Positions 9,601-18,605 of a stretch of 64,000 bases of DNA are shown piece by piece. The position numbers and the translations under genes were made by a program. The stretch's first letter is position 1. Every line of letters begins with the position of its first letter. The DNA comes from Candidatus Poseidoniaceae archaeon (GTDB lineage Archaea > Thermoplasmatota > Poseidoniia > Poseidoniales > Poseidoniaceae), in NCBI GenBank assembly GCA_030747695.1, contig JASLKG010000002.1, positions 101,502 through 165,501 on the forward strand, in the 5' to 3' direction. A model generated the notes under the pieces. That model saw only the letters and a program-made list of their open reading frames with translations, did not search any database and was not told where the DNA came from.

Positions 9601-12600
9601 ATCTCCAATGAACTTCCATTATCACTTTCAATAGTACCGTTTACATTGAAAGATTCTCCAGCAACTGGATTGGCACTGATTGAATTGACCACAAGTATAG
9701 TCGTGGAACGAACAGTAATAGTGGATAAGTTTCGTTGGCATGACAGAAGATCAATACTTCCATTGAACAGGTATGATACTGTAATTAATCCTAGAGGTTG
9801 ATCAAATGGTATTGTGTGTGAAAAATTAGCTCTACCATTTTCATCTGTAGTATTAGAATTGAGCCATGTTTCATCAAATAATACATCTATAGTATAATTG
9901 CCCAATGCTTGCCACATATTTGAAGACTCAACCATTTGGAGACTCAAATTGACACCTTCTCCTCGATTTACAATTATTGGATTTAGAGGTTGCATGCCTT
10001 CAAATGTAGTAACACCCATAACTTGTATTGAATGATTACTGATATCAGAAATGTAGAATGGTGATGAGTCTTCAACGACAGTTATTACAAAAATTCTCGG
10101 ACCTCTTACGGTTCCATTGTTTAGTATATCTGTTGGAACTGAAAGATTGAAACTTCCATTAGTAGAAGTAAATACGCCATTGATTAAAATCTCATCTGGA
10201 TTATCTTCCCAAAACATTTCCAAAGCAACAGCTGATACTAATGGTCGACTTTGATTGTCTCCATCTTCAATTTGGCCAATTACTTGGAAATTTACTCCTG
10301 CTGTGATTACTGAAGGAATACTATCAACTCTTATGTTTGAAGGTGCTTGTATTGTAATGTTTATCTCAGTATAATTTCCTAAATGTCTTGTAGAACCTGC
10401 GGTTTTAGGGTCTGTAACATCATCTTGGATTTCCATTCTCATAACATAAAGTCCTGGGTCAACTCCACTTACAAGCCATTGGAATGTAGTATTACCATCA
10501 GCACCTGAAATCGAAGTTCCTATCGAGAGGTTGGCGCCTCCATAATCAAAAATATAGTCAACGGAAGATCCTGAAACATTAGACTCATCAGCAATATCTG
10601 AAACAAATACTGGAAGATCTACTGTAGAATTGATCTCTGCAACCAAATCAGAAGTTGTTTCCAACTCAATCCAAGAAGGTCTTAATTTGACCTCTGACTC
10701 AATACCCCAAGTTACCGAGGGTATATTTGGTAAGGCAGGAGGAACTGCTGTATCCACCCATTCCCAATAGGTCCCACCTTCAGGTGCCATTGCATTAAAA
10801 TCTGCTAGTACTTCGATCGTATATACACTAGAAGGAAGAGTTGTTGGAGCTGTTATAGTTATGTTGAATGTGCCTGTTGTATTGTTCAACATTGTAGTTC
10901 CCACATCAAAGAATCCTTGTTCGGTGACTAGTGTAGCTATGATTACCGAATCATTATTCAATACTGCAGTATTATGAACAGCATCTGTTATTGACCCAAC
11001 TATCCATGTTGTATTACCCAAATGCGTCCAATCATCAACAATAGTCAAAGCAACGTCAATATTTCCTTGGATTCTTAGCAAGGATGTACCTGATGATACT
11101 TGATACCATCTGTTCCCACCAAATGCCATATCAAATTGATAATCACCTGCAAGCAAATTAGAATTTGTTGAAAATGTTGGAGATAATGTAGATGTTGAAG
11201 GATCAATTGTCTGATTTACCTGAGATCCGTCGAAATCAAAACTAAATGTGCCATTCAATATTAAATCAAACATACTTCCAAGGTGATCAGTCACTTGTAC
11301 TACAACTGCTGCAGGATTACCACGCAATTGTGGTGTTGCTTGTAATTCAAAGAATAACAAACCTTCCAGCCACCACTCGGTTCCAGAAGTGTTTAGTGAA
11401 TCTGTAGCATTTAATGCATCAGGGTAAAAGGTAAGTGATAGTTCAATCTCACCAGCCTTAACTCTCGTTATATTGCTAATCAATTGCTGTGAAATTTGGA
11501 ATGAACCTGTAACCGAGACATTGAATAATTCAACAAAGGTACCTCCTCCGTTTAATTCCCTCATTCCAAATGATAAGTTACCAGATAATTGTGTTGGACT
11601 TAATCCAAAGGACATTGCAGACCCATTTATGTAAACCATCTGGCCAACTTGTAAAATCGAATTATTGAGTCCCGGTCCTTCTATTGTAGCGGTCAGATTT
11701 GGAGCATCCCGGACATCCATTGTAATGTTATGTGTTGAAGGTCTCAAATGATATAGAGGACCCCCCACACTCTGAGAAGTATCTTGCCATCCATCGAAGC
11801 CAATGGTTGCTGAAATGTTACCTTTAGATTCTAATTCATCTAATGTGACATTAATTTCCCAATAGCCCCCAGAACCTACTACACCTGTAAGATTAGTAGA
11901 CCCAGTTACAGAAGAGGTAAAGTCTAACCAGACCGTCAAATTACCAAGTTTTTCAGAACCTTCTGTTTCATTGTTCTCAAATAGTAGCTTACCCGATATT
12001 ACAGTTGTAGCCCCTGCTCCAAGCACAGGAGCATCTATTGCAGATGGTGATTCATGCGTGATGTTTGAATCATCTGTTATATTTACAAACACACCAACGT
12101 CAATTGCGTCATGTGAGACATAACCGCTTTCCATATGTTCAATCATTATTGCAGCATAACCAGGCAATGAGGGAGTACCAACGGTTCCGTTCATCGTAAA
12201 TGTTCCATTTGCATCTGTGGTTGCAGTACCAAATAGATACTCTCCGCCACCGGCAGAGCCAGGGACATTAACTACATCTGCGACACTAACCATGTGTCCA
12301 AACAAACTAATATCTGGTATTACAGTACTATTTTCCACGTATCTCAAAACACCACTAACTATAACTTCTGTAGATCCATTACGATCATATGTAGTTGGAG
12401 TCCAAGTAAGATTTACAATTTCTACTTCTTCTGGAGGTGGACAAGCATCAAATGGAATCCATCCTAAATCATCACCGCCACTTCCTTGACTCATCTCTAA
12501 TCTAACCTCTCCCCATGTAGAATAGTGTTCACCGAACACATCGTAACCATTACCATTCCAATTTCCTGATGCATAACCATTAACATATCTGGCAGGTAGA

Positions 12601-15533
12601 CCTGCAGTTCTAGCCATTGTCACAAACACTGTAGTAAATTCAGCACACGTACCTTCATGAAGTATATCCAAAAATTGGTACACCAAATCATCTGATGGAT
12701 CAGAATTGCTTCCATTATAATTACGTTTGAAATCTATTGTCGCATTTCCTTCGCGCAAGAATGTTGCTATTGCTTCGGCCTTAGAATATGCATCTGTAGC
12801 TCCTGCAGAATTTATTACTTCATTTGTAACATTACTTACCAATGATGTTGGTTCACTAACGTTATTGTACAAATCTGGAAGTATAATACTGTAGCTAGAA
12901 TTAGTTCCCGCTATTGTGTTCGCAGAAAGTGTTGACCAGTCGAACCAATACTCATGTTGTTCGACCCAAAAATTATCCAATGATCCTGTGATAAGTTCCC
13001 AAGTATGTGTATCATTGGTTCTAGAGATTTGTGAATTTGCGTCCTGCCACAATGTGATATTGTATTGATAAGCAGGCAGAGGTATTTTTGATCCAGGTGT
13101 CATAATTGGCAAATTATAACTTATCATCCATGAAACAGTATCATTTGCATAATTTGATGAAGCAAGGTGTGTGAGATTAGTATATGGAATTGTCACCTCT
13201 TCCTCAGTATGTACGCCTGTAGCCAAACCATATGCTGCACCTGTATAATAATCGAAGGTGTTTAATCTCCAATAATGGATCTTATTCTCATCAACAACTC
13301 CACTAGTATTGTTGGCCCAAAATATAATCTCATTAGGGGTTAGGTCGTCTGATGGATCCCAAGGATTGAATGGAGCACCTGCACACTGAACAAACCAAAA
13401 TAATTCAGGGCATTCCTCTCCATCCATAAGACCCCCGCCATCAGTGTCAGGATTACGCCAATCAGTTCCTGTCATATTTTCTATGATATCTGGAATTCCA
13501 TCGCCATCAAAATCGTCAGGTAATACGTCATCTGAAGCATTACTTTCAGGATTAGTTGAATCGAAATATTCCTGCTTATCACTTACTCCACCTCCATCGG
13601 TATCTGTATCATTTTCCGAAGTGGACCAAATGTCCTGTGAGCCATTTGTAATTCCAATCCATGCATTGTCACAACCCGTACTTACTTCGAAATAATCATT
13701 CAAAGCATCTCCATCAGAATCAAGTAAATTATCACATGGCTCTAGCGGATCTGTCGAAGACATAACCTCATCGTAATCAGTTACACCATCGCCATCAGAA
13801 TCAACAAGTGTAGGATTTGAAAAGAATCCGTATACACCTAGGGTTTCTTCCCAATCTGCAAGGCCATCTCCATCAGAATCACTGTAATCATCATCACAAT
13901 AGTTTGCGAAAGGCCCTCCTGAAGCATCATGACACCAAGAACCATTACGATTCATTGCTATTGAGGCAGCACCGGGACCATTTGGAACACCTTGTAAAAC
14001 ATCATTCAAAACTGTGGCATAAGTAAATGAGGTCAAGGTTCCAGAATTATTGTAATACCCAACACCCCCTGCAGATGAAAAACCACTTCCGTCGAGTACT
14101 GTTAACTGATTTGTACCGCTATTGTATGACACTATAGATGTCGAATAATCTATCATCGAGTCACACGGATCGGTACCATGAGTAACATTTGATTCGTCTC
14201 CATCATTGACTCCACCGAAGTCACTATCTGCCACATTCCATAATGAACATGATAGATTCTCTTGCCAATTTTCAAGACCATCATTATCGAAATCACCCGA
14301 ATCTTCTCGACGAGTTGGATCTGTTTCGTTTGCGTCTATCAAACCGTTGCCATTCTTGTCTTCCTGACCGTCATCAAATTCATCACCATCAGTATTGTTT
14401 GAACGTGGATCTGAAGCTTGTGGAGGATTACCATACTGTCCTGTTACTTCCACCCCATCATCAATTCCATCAGAATCTGTATCTGGATTTGTAGGGTCTG
14501 TAAGTAATGTAAGGGCTTCATAAGAGTCGTTTAGGCCATCATTGTCTGTATCTGCATCATTGGGGTTAGTAGAAGTTATACTATCAGTTTCAGCAGTAAG
14601 TGTAAGACATCCACCAGGACCCGCCCCAGTAACTGGGTCACAGGGTGATACAGTTTCGGTAAATGAACCATCAGGTCCAGGTTCGTAACAAGGTTGCCCT
14701 CCGCAAGTTGTAGTCCATGAAGGATTTACATATTCATAGAGGTTGATTAGTCCATCGCCATCAGGATCGCCATCTTTGCCATCAGCACCAGAAGGTGAAG
14801 TAGCATCAAGACTGTTTGAAGCTTCCCAGCCATCAGGCATACCATCGCCGTCTGTATCCCAACCCATCGGGTCTTCGTCGATTAGCCCATCACCGTCATC
14901 ATCATCGCTGAGACAATCTGCATCTCCATCGCCGTCATTATCGCCTGAATCTACCATGCCATCCTTGTCATTATCGAGTCCATCAGTACAGATATTCCCC
15001 ATGGGGTCTTCATCACATAGAATTGTATTTCCGGTTCCATCCGAACCAGAATCACCACAACCTGGCTGATTATACTGCATTGCATTTTCTTCATCCCAGT
15101 TATTTACAGGCACTGTTCCATTCCACCAAACGCCATTGTCCAAAACACTAGGTGTTGATGACAAATCCCAATTTTGAGGAGATTTGTAAGTATACTCTTG
15201 AAGATTAGAAAACCCATCTCCATCAGGGTCGCCTATTGCTCCATCATCGTTCGATGATGAAAGCGGGTCAAGCCCATATTGCCATTCCCAACCATCAGGA
15301 AGTTGATCATTATCAGAATCCCAATCATTTGGTTGCGTATTCATAAGATATTCCAAACCATATGTCAGACCATCTCCATCTTGATCTGTAGCTGCTAATG
15401 CATTGAAGGAAACAAATTCTATTGAAGCTAAAGTAGATAGCAACATAAGCACAGAAAGTGCCAACGATGAAATCTTCTTTTTGTCTATTTCGCGTAGCAG
15501 AATTGGACGCGCCGCAGATGGGTTAGATTGCAT
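6642..15533 (-). CDS. Giant surface protein: calcium-binding repeats, transglutaminase-like domain, Ig-like array, DUF4129 tail
   Basis: This is about 2,963 residues from the ATG at 15533; track numbering (TTG at 15551) is used below. A signal peptide ends near residue 54 (SFNALAA). To about residue 770 there are many DxDxDG thrombospondin-type-3-like calcium sites. A transglutaminase-like domain follows, with Cys969 in EGTCAEF, His1009 in GEHYSTW and Asp1035 in PFDACPP, so the catalytic triad is intact. About 1,750 residues of repeated Ig-like beta domains come next. A membrane span lies near 2833-2852 (WWMYALVVIVAGALAAF), then a roughly 120-residue cytoplasmic DUF4129-like domain. It would sit on the outer face, anchored at the C terminus, and may cleave or crosslink proteins. 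Transglutaminase plus DUF4129 recalls bacterial TgpA-type proteins. It is the first of three large surface genes. Confidence 0.9.
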   Translation of the reverse strand: MQSNPSAARPILLREIDKKKISSLALSVLMLLSTLASIEFVSFNALAATDQDGDGLTYGLEYLMNTQPNDWDSDNDQLPDGWEWQYGLDPLSSSNDDGAIGDPDGDGFSNLQEYTYKSPQNWDLSSTPSVLDNGVWWNGTVPVNNWDEENAMQYNQPGCGDSGSDGTGNTILCDEDPMGNICTDGLDNDKDGMVDSGDNDGDGDADCLSDDDDGDGLIDEDPMGWDTDGDGMPDGWEASNSLDATSPSGADGKDGDPDGDGLINLYEYVNPSWTTTCGGQPCYEPGPDGSFTETVSPCDPVTGAGPGGCLTLTAETDSITSTNPNDADTDNDGLNDSYEALTLLTDPTNPDTDSDGIDDGVEVTGQYGNPPQASDPRSNNTDGDEFDDGQEDKNGNGLIDANETDPTRREDSGDFDNDGLENWQENLSCSLWNVADSDFGGVNDGDESNVTHGTDPCDSMIDYSTSIVSYNSGTNQLTVLDGSGFSSAGGVGYYNNSGTLTSFTYATVLNDVLQGVPNGPGAASIAMNRNGSWCHDASGGPFANYCDDDYSDSDGDGLADWEETLGVYGFFSNPTLVDSDGDGVTDYDEVMSSTDPLEPCDNLLDSDGDALNDYFEVSTGCDNAWIGITNGSQDIWSTSENDTDTDGGGVSDKQEYFDSTNPESNASDDVLPDDFDGDGIPDIIENMTGTDWRNPDTDGGGLMDGEECPELFWFVQCAGAPFNPWDPSDDLTPNEIIFWANNTSGVVDENKIHYWRLNTFDYYTGAAYGLATGVHTEEEVTIPYTNLTHLASSNYANDTVSWMISYNLPIMTPGSKIPLPAYQYNITLWQDANSQISRTNDTHTWELITGSLDNFWVEQHEYWFDWSTLSANTIAGTNSSYSIILPDLYNNVSEPTSLVSNVTNEVINSAGATDAYSKAEAIATFLREGNATIDFKRNYNGSNSDPSDDLVYQFLDILHEGTCAEFTTVFVTMARTAGLPARYVNGYASGNWNGNGYDVFGEHYSTWGEVRLEMSQGSGGDDLGWIPFDACPPPEEVEIVNLTWTPTTYDRNGSTEVIVSGVLRYVENSTVIPDISLFGHMVSVADVVNVPGSAGGGEYLFGTATTDANGTFTMNGTVGTPSLPGYAAIMIEHMESGYVSHDAIDVGVFVNITDDSNITHESPSAIDAPVLGAGATTVISGKLLFENNETEGSEKLGNLTVWLDFTSSVTGSTNLTGVVGSGGYWEINVTLDELESKGNISATIGFDGWQDTSQSVGGPLYHLRPSTHNITMDVRDAPNLTATIEGPGLNNSILQVGQMVYINGSAMSFGLSPTQLSGNLSFGMRELNGGGTFVELFNVSVTGSFQISQQLISNITRVKAGEIELSLTFYPDALNATDSLNTSGTEWWLEGLLFFELQATPQLRGNPAAVVVQVTDHLGSMFDLILNGTFSFDFDGSQVNQTIDPSTSTLSPTFSTNSNLLAGDYQFDMAFGGNRWYQVSSGTSLLRIQGNIDVALTIVDDWTHLGNTTWIVGSITDAVHNTAVLNNDSVIIATLVTEQGFFDVGTTMLNNTTGTFNITITAPTTLPSSVYTIEVLADFNAMAPEGGTYWEWVDTAVPPALPNIPSVTWGIESEVKLRPSWIELETTSDLVAEINSTVDLPVFVSDIADESNVSGSSVDYIFDYGGANLSIGTSISGADGNTTFQWLVSGVDPGLYVMRMEIQDDVTDPKTAGSTRHLGNYTEINITIQAPSNIRVDSIPSVITAGVNFQVIGQIEDGDNQSRPLVSAVALEMFWEDNPDEILINGVFTSTNGSFNLSVPTDILNNGTVRGPRIFVITVVEDSSPFYISDISNHSIQVMGVTTFEGMQPLNPIIVNRGEGVNLSLQMVESSNMWQALGNYTIDVLFDETWLNSNTTDENGRANFSHTIPFDQPLGLITVSYLFNGSIDLLSCQRNLSTITVRSTTILVVNSISANPVAGESFNVNGTIESDNGSSLEIRNGNPLQANILFTIDGLATGFQLSNGSVQPDGTWTAIITLDSSFPAGTHVAEASYIPSVNYYSGSQANQSFDSKGFTTLTFLDPVFDGAGQPSLNDRVDRGDDIDIRLLLIDNTGSPVSGVQVSVVLNGTIVTGTGSTDSNGFANISLTSPSDLIPGFHDLSANFSGTPGTTGLVGDDAEMKFVVLAETIMTILEHSTSIVAGDTLYVNGTLLDDLGLPLQENGENSGAVIYLHVDGVPIASVESNATTGQFGFAWTSPSSISAGPHDIQVEFTGGRDWVDPIGIGDSSNPDFYHPSSDVSNFSVAVPTKILLLTSGGEVNREDVLTIQGRLLDLVDNPLEGETIQIYLGGILITNVTTSADGGFTAVHTMPADATLGPLVMEASFPGTQYYLPSNDSGTWNIYSRIYVEVHIPEQLAVADNTVIDGFVGDNQLSPLSGMTVFITVEGIQIGNGTTDENGNFTINWTVPNIFTDGTHTVVASVPTQGWYRAGQGNTTFFLAHRTGIDVNIVDFDVTRDDFWEISGTLYDLDTANNDGLSSETIYIFLDGQQVGYAQTDITGAWSASIRAESTYARGLHNLTFKFDGSSGHLPVEDTKTVRVWADVIITINQISTEVVRSDGINYPIVITGRVSEVGGQEISIDNAILSLGEGPYCSQTGSDYRCIVASSILWNSGEFTMTAIAPSWLEPGAISLNVHTPENTSLFLRASDIWTDEIPITIDASIDVEVEPIVEDKQEVVMGEIIVSAKDTGLGVANIAFEVFIEHENETILANKRIVTNEDGVAVFEFNSDPPYGDTSTWGELTIIITTSSGGILSDTSVTNFNAEYSVGTELSYSYNDEGSGVPWWMYALVVIVAGALAAFVILRRRAAEAAKELADIFSYTAELLAAGDAMREAIFNCYESLVHVLMQRGFLRRDFETVREFEMAIRQALPQISEESLTALDSVFEEARYSRHEMNESHKVNAQRALTRVADEITQMPEIPNR

Positions 15534-15619
15534 ATTCAGGGCTGACACCAATCAATCGGCTAATTTCAAGCCTATTAAGGGAAATGGAACGATGTTCATA
15601 CATTGCTCGATATTTTGAG

Positions 15620-15636
15620 TCTCCCCTACGGGGAGA
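15620..15636. terminator. Short GC hairpin after the 961-residue surface protein gene
   Basis: TCTCCCC and GGGGAGA form a 7-bp stem around TAC. It lies 10 bases beyond the stop of the minus-strand gene at 15646 and upstream of the giant gene. Terminator function is inferred; no clear T-run follows on the minus strand. Confidence 0.45.
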
Positions 15637-15645
15637 AACCGGGGT

Positions 15646-18531
15646 TCAGAGGTCCTCTAATTCCTCTAATAGCTCTAAATCATCCTCAAGATCTTCTTCA
15701 TCAAATACAGGATCAGGAATCTCGTCCATCCACACACCTACCTGATCTATCATACTGTCTTCATAAATCAGAGCATTTTTGATTCTAGCAGAAGATTGCC
15801 CTCTACGATATACTGCAAGGAAAATTATCAATATTATGCCGACATACAAGCCAATAGTCTGTGGATTGTCAAAGTCAAATAGTGCATTGGTTAAACAAGT
15901 AATTCCTTCACAATCAGTTGCAAAAGGTACTTTGTACTCTTGAATCAAAGTACTATCTTGAACTTCAGAATCCATTGGTTGTACTTGCAAAGTTACAATT
16001 GCGTCTTCCCCACCGACAAGATCTTCTGATGCCCTCAAATTCATAGTGAATTCACTTGTTGAGAAAGCTGGGATCTCCAGAAGAACCACATTCCCAACTA
16101 CACCTTGATTACCACTCGTGGACATGGAAGCATCCCATCCAGTAGGTAAATCAGAAATTGAGATAATGACATCTAAAATTACGTTGTTTGTATTTTCAAC
16201 ACGGAATTCAACTTGTTGTTCTGCACCTGCCAAAAATGGCACCAATTCCGTTGCCCTCTCTACCAATATATTTCCGGCTTTAACTACTTCATCGACGTTA
16301 ATAATAAGCGGTAAATCAAAATAACGTGGTTCGTCATCTATATTTTCCTCTTCTATCCTGAGATAGATTGTATGATTCCCGGCTTCTACAGAATCTCGCA
16401 TTTCAATTTCAACTTCAATATCTGATGTTTCTCCTGAGGACATACGCAAAGCTACTACATCTGTACCATTATCATCTGTAATTGAATACTCCCAAGTGCC
16501 ATATGCAGGATCATTATCGATATTTTTCTGTAATGATCCTGGTGACTTTACTCTCCAAGTGTTCTGACCTGAACCTACATCCGTGCTATCTGTTATTCTA
16601 ACATCGAATGAAACAGTGCTTCCAGGATTTACTGGCCCAACAATTCCTATATCTGGGCCATCTGAATCTGAAATTACTTCAGCAAGTATTCCGAATGTCC
16701 TATGTACCGTAAATGCGACTAAGGAATTCTTATCAGAATCACCAACACTAGAACACCTAACCGATACCAAACCGATATCAACATCATCTCTTGATGATGG
16801 AGGATAGATCTTCATTACTACATCCAAAATTTCATGCGACCCTATGTCTGGAGTTATAGCATGTATTCCTTCAGTGACTAATTCAGCACCTGTATCATTG
16901 TCATAGAAAACATATTGCCATCCCTCTGGCATGTCTTCGACTTTCAAACGGAATGTGTCAGTATCAAAACCTGCATTGAAAACTTCTACGAAAAATTCAC
17001 CAACTTCAGCTTGATCTATATAATGAGATATTGAGGGGTCAAATGCCTCTGGTCTTTCTGAATCTGCAATCTGTAATTGATGTTCGTAATCTTCGTATAC
17101 ATTCATCCTTGGAGGTGCGAATACACCAACTTCTTCAACAGATAGTGTTATTCTTTCAATTGCTACTTCCTCTACAATACCTTCATTGTTTTCAGCATAT
17201 GCTCTTGCAGTAACTTCCAAATTTTCGGGAGCATCTGTCAAATCATTGGGAGCTTCTATGCTCAGTATAGGCTTCGCAAATGAACCTCCTCCGTTCAGAG
17301 TATAGCCGCCTGGTTGATCCCACACAGGATCTGACCATTCTGGATCTAAATTGGTATCTAATTCAAACTCAACATCCATTGTGATACCGGCGGATCCTGT
17401 ATGTTCAATCATAAATTCAACACTACTAATTTGCCCTGGCGCTATCAAAACAGTATCTGGTTGTTCGGAAGGCAATGAAAGGTACATTCCATGTTCAACA
17501 AATTCAATTCCCTGATGAGTATACACCACATTGTGACCTTGAACATCAACAATCTCTAATTGAAGAGGATATTGTCCTGCGGCTATACCTGCATCATATG
17601 TCCAAGAATAATTACCGACCAAACCATTGTTATCTAAACGTAAGTCGTCATCTTCAAATTCCTTGTCAAATACTGCATTTGTTCCAGAAGGAGTAGACAA
17701 AATCAAACTAACTGAGTGGATGTCATCACGTCCAAAAGCATCCCTAACATCAACAGAAAACTGTATTGTTCTATACTCAGGACGATGGTTTGGCGACCAC
17801 TCGAGGACTTCATCATCAGTCCACATCATGCCAACAGCATGTACCCTAACACTTGAATCTGACAAAGCATTTGCTTTCAATTCTAAACGCGAATAACCGT
17901 CTGTTTGTTCAACATCCCCATAAGCGATTAAAACATCACAATCATTGCCCTGGCCAATTCCTCCTTGTCCTTCACATGATGCTGAACCATCAATTTGTAA
18001 ACGTAATTGTGCACCCTTTTCAACTGTGAATCCATCCTCAGGAACATCAAAAAATACTTCGTTAACTGTCCATGAACAATCATTGTTCAAGAATCCAGGA
18101 TTACATGGATCGTCAAGTGTCTTGGTTTCAGTATATGTCGAACCTCCAACAGCATTCAAAGTAAATGTCAAATCTGCAGTGGATTGATCTTGGCCTTTGA
18201 ATTGAAGGTAAACTGAAAATCTTATTTTTGAAGCACTTCCTTCGCCATATATTGTCAAATCACTAATCAAATCCATTGAACGAAATTCCACACCGGATAA
18301 CACGCTAGCTTCCTTATGCGCACCTGAAGGCTCAATCGTAGTTATTGAACCATCACCTCCACTGCTACTCGATTCATCAAGATACAAATCGTAACCTTCC
18401 AAATTTGCAGGCACATTGTCCGCAGAAAGTTCTCTTAATTCGCTTGGCACATCGACCATTGGCAATGTCGAAGTAGTTAGGAGCATCAATACGAAAACTG
18501 GGATTAGACGTGTTCGCAACATACGCACCAT
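15646..18531 (-). CDS. Secreted, membrane-anchored surface protein with NEW3/CARDB-like domains
   Basis: This is a 961-residue protein. I choose the ATG at 18531 (MVRMLRTRLIPVFVLML), which has GAGGGG 5 bases upstream, over the GTG at 18543. A signal peptide of about 30 residues is followed by an extracellular beta-rich body. At least three stretches fit NEW3/CARDB-like Ig folds with a P-x-GW turn, for example MPEGW and LPTGW. A single membrane span (IGLYVGIILIIFLAVY) lies about 55 residues from the end. It leads into RRGQ and a strongly acidic cytoplasmic tail rich in Glu, Asp and Leu. It lies between two other surface genes on the same strand. The ligand is unknown; adhesion or protein display is plausible. 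Confidence 0.85.
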   Translation of the reverse strand: MVRMLRTRLIPVFVLMLLTTSTLPMVDVPSELRELSADNVPANLEGYDLYLDESSSSGGDGSITTIEPSGAHKEASVLSGVEFRSMDLISDLTIYGEGSASKIRFSVYLQFKGQDQSTADLTFTLNAVGGSTYTETKTLDDPCNPGFLNNDCSWTVNEVFFDVPEDGFTVEKGAQLRLQIDGSASCEGQGGIGQGNDCDVLIAYGDVEQTDGYSRLELKANALSDSSVRVHAVGMMWTDDEVLEWSPNHRPEYRTIQFSVDVRDAFGRDDIHSVSLILSTPSGTNAVFDKEFEDDDLRLDNNGLVGNYSWTYDAGIAAGQYPLQLEIVDVQGHNVVYTHQGIEFVEHGMYLSLPSEQPDTVLIAPGQISSVEFMIEHTGSAGITMDVEFELDTNLDPEWSDPVWDQPGGYTLNGGGSFAKPILSIEAPNDLTDAPENLEVTARAYAENNEGIVEEVAIERITLSVEEVGVFAPPRMNVYEDYEHQLQIADSERPEAFDPSISHYIDQAEVGEFFVEVFNAGFDTDTFRLKVEDMPEGWQYVFYDNDTGAELVTEGIHAITPDIGSHEILDVVMKIYPPSSRDDVDIGLVSVRCSSVGDSDKNSLVAFTVHRTFGILAEVISDSDGPDIGIVGPVNPGSTVSFDVRITDSTDVGSGQNTWRVKSPGSLQKNIDNDPAYGTWEYSITDDNGTDVVALRMSSGETSDIEVEIEMRDSVEAGNHTIYLRIEEENIDDEPRYFDLPLIINVDEVVKAGNILVERATELVPFLAGAEQQVEFRVENTNNVILDVIISISDLPTGWDASMSTSGNQGVVGNVVLLEIPAFSTSEFTMNLRASEDLVGGEDAIVTLQVQPMDSEVQDSTLIQEYKVPFATDCEGITCLTNALFDFDNPQTIGLYVGIILIIFLAVYRRGQSSARIKNALIYEDSMIDQVGVWMDEIPDPVFDEEDLEDDLELLEELEDL

Positions 18532-18540
18532 GTTACCCCT

Positions 18541-18553
18541 CACCCTTCGGGTG
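18541..18553. repeat. Short GC inverted repeat in the leader of the surface gene
   Basis: CACCC-TTC-GGGTG lies 10 bases upstream of the chosen start at 18531. It belongs to a small set of 3-base-loop GC hairpins found at gene borders in this region. Confidence 0.4.
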
Positions 18554-18588
18554 TTAAACGGTTTTGCACATAATGTGTACGAAATAAG

Positions 18589-18603
18589 TCACCCTACGGG
18601 TGA
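18589..18603. terminator. Short GC hairpin after the YHYH protein gene
   Basis: TCACCC-TAC-GGGTGA is a 6-bp stem with a 3-base loop. It lies 3 bases beyond the end of the minus-strand YHYH gene, so a terminator or mRNA 3'-end structure is plausible. Confidence 0.45.
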
Positions 18604-18605
18604 AA

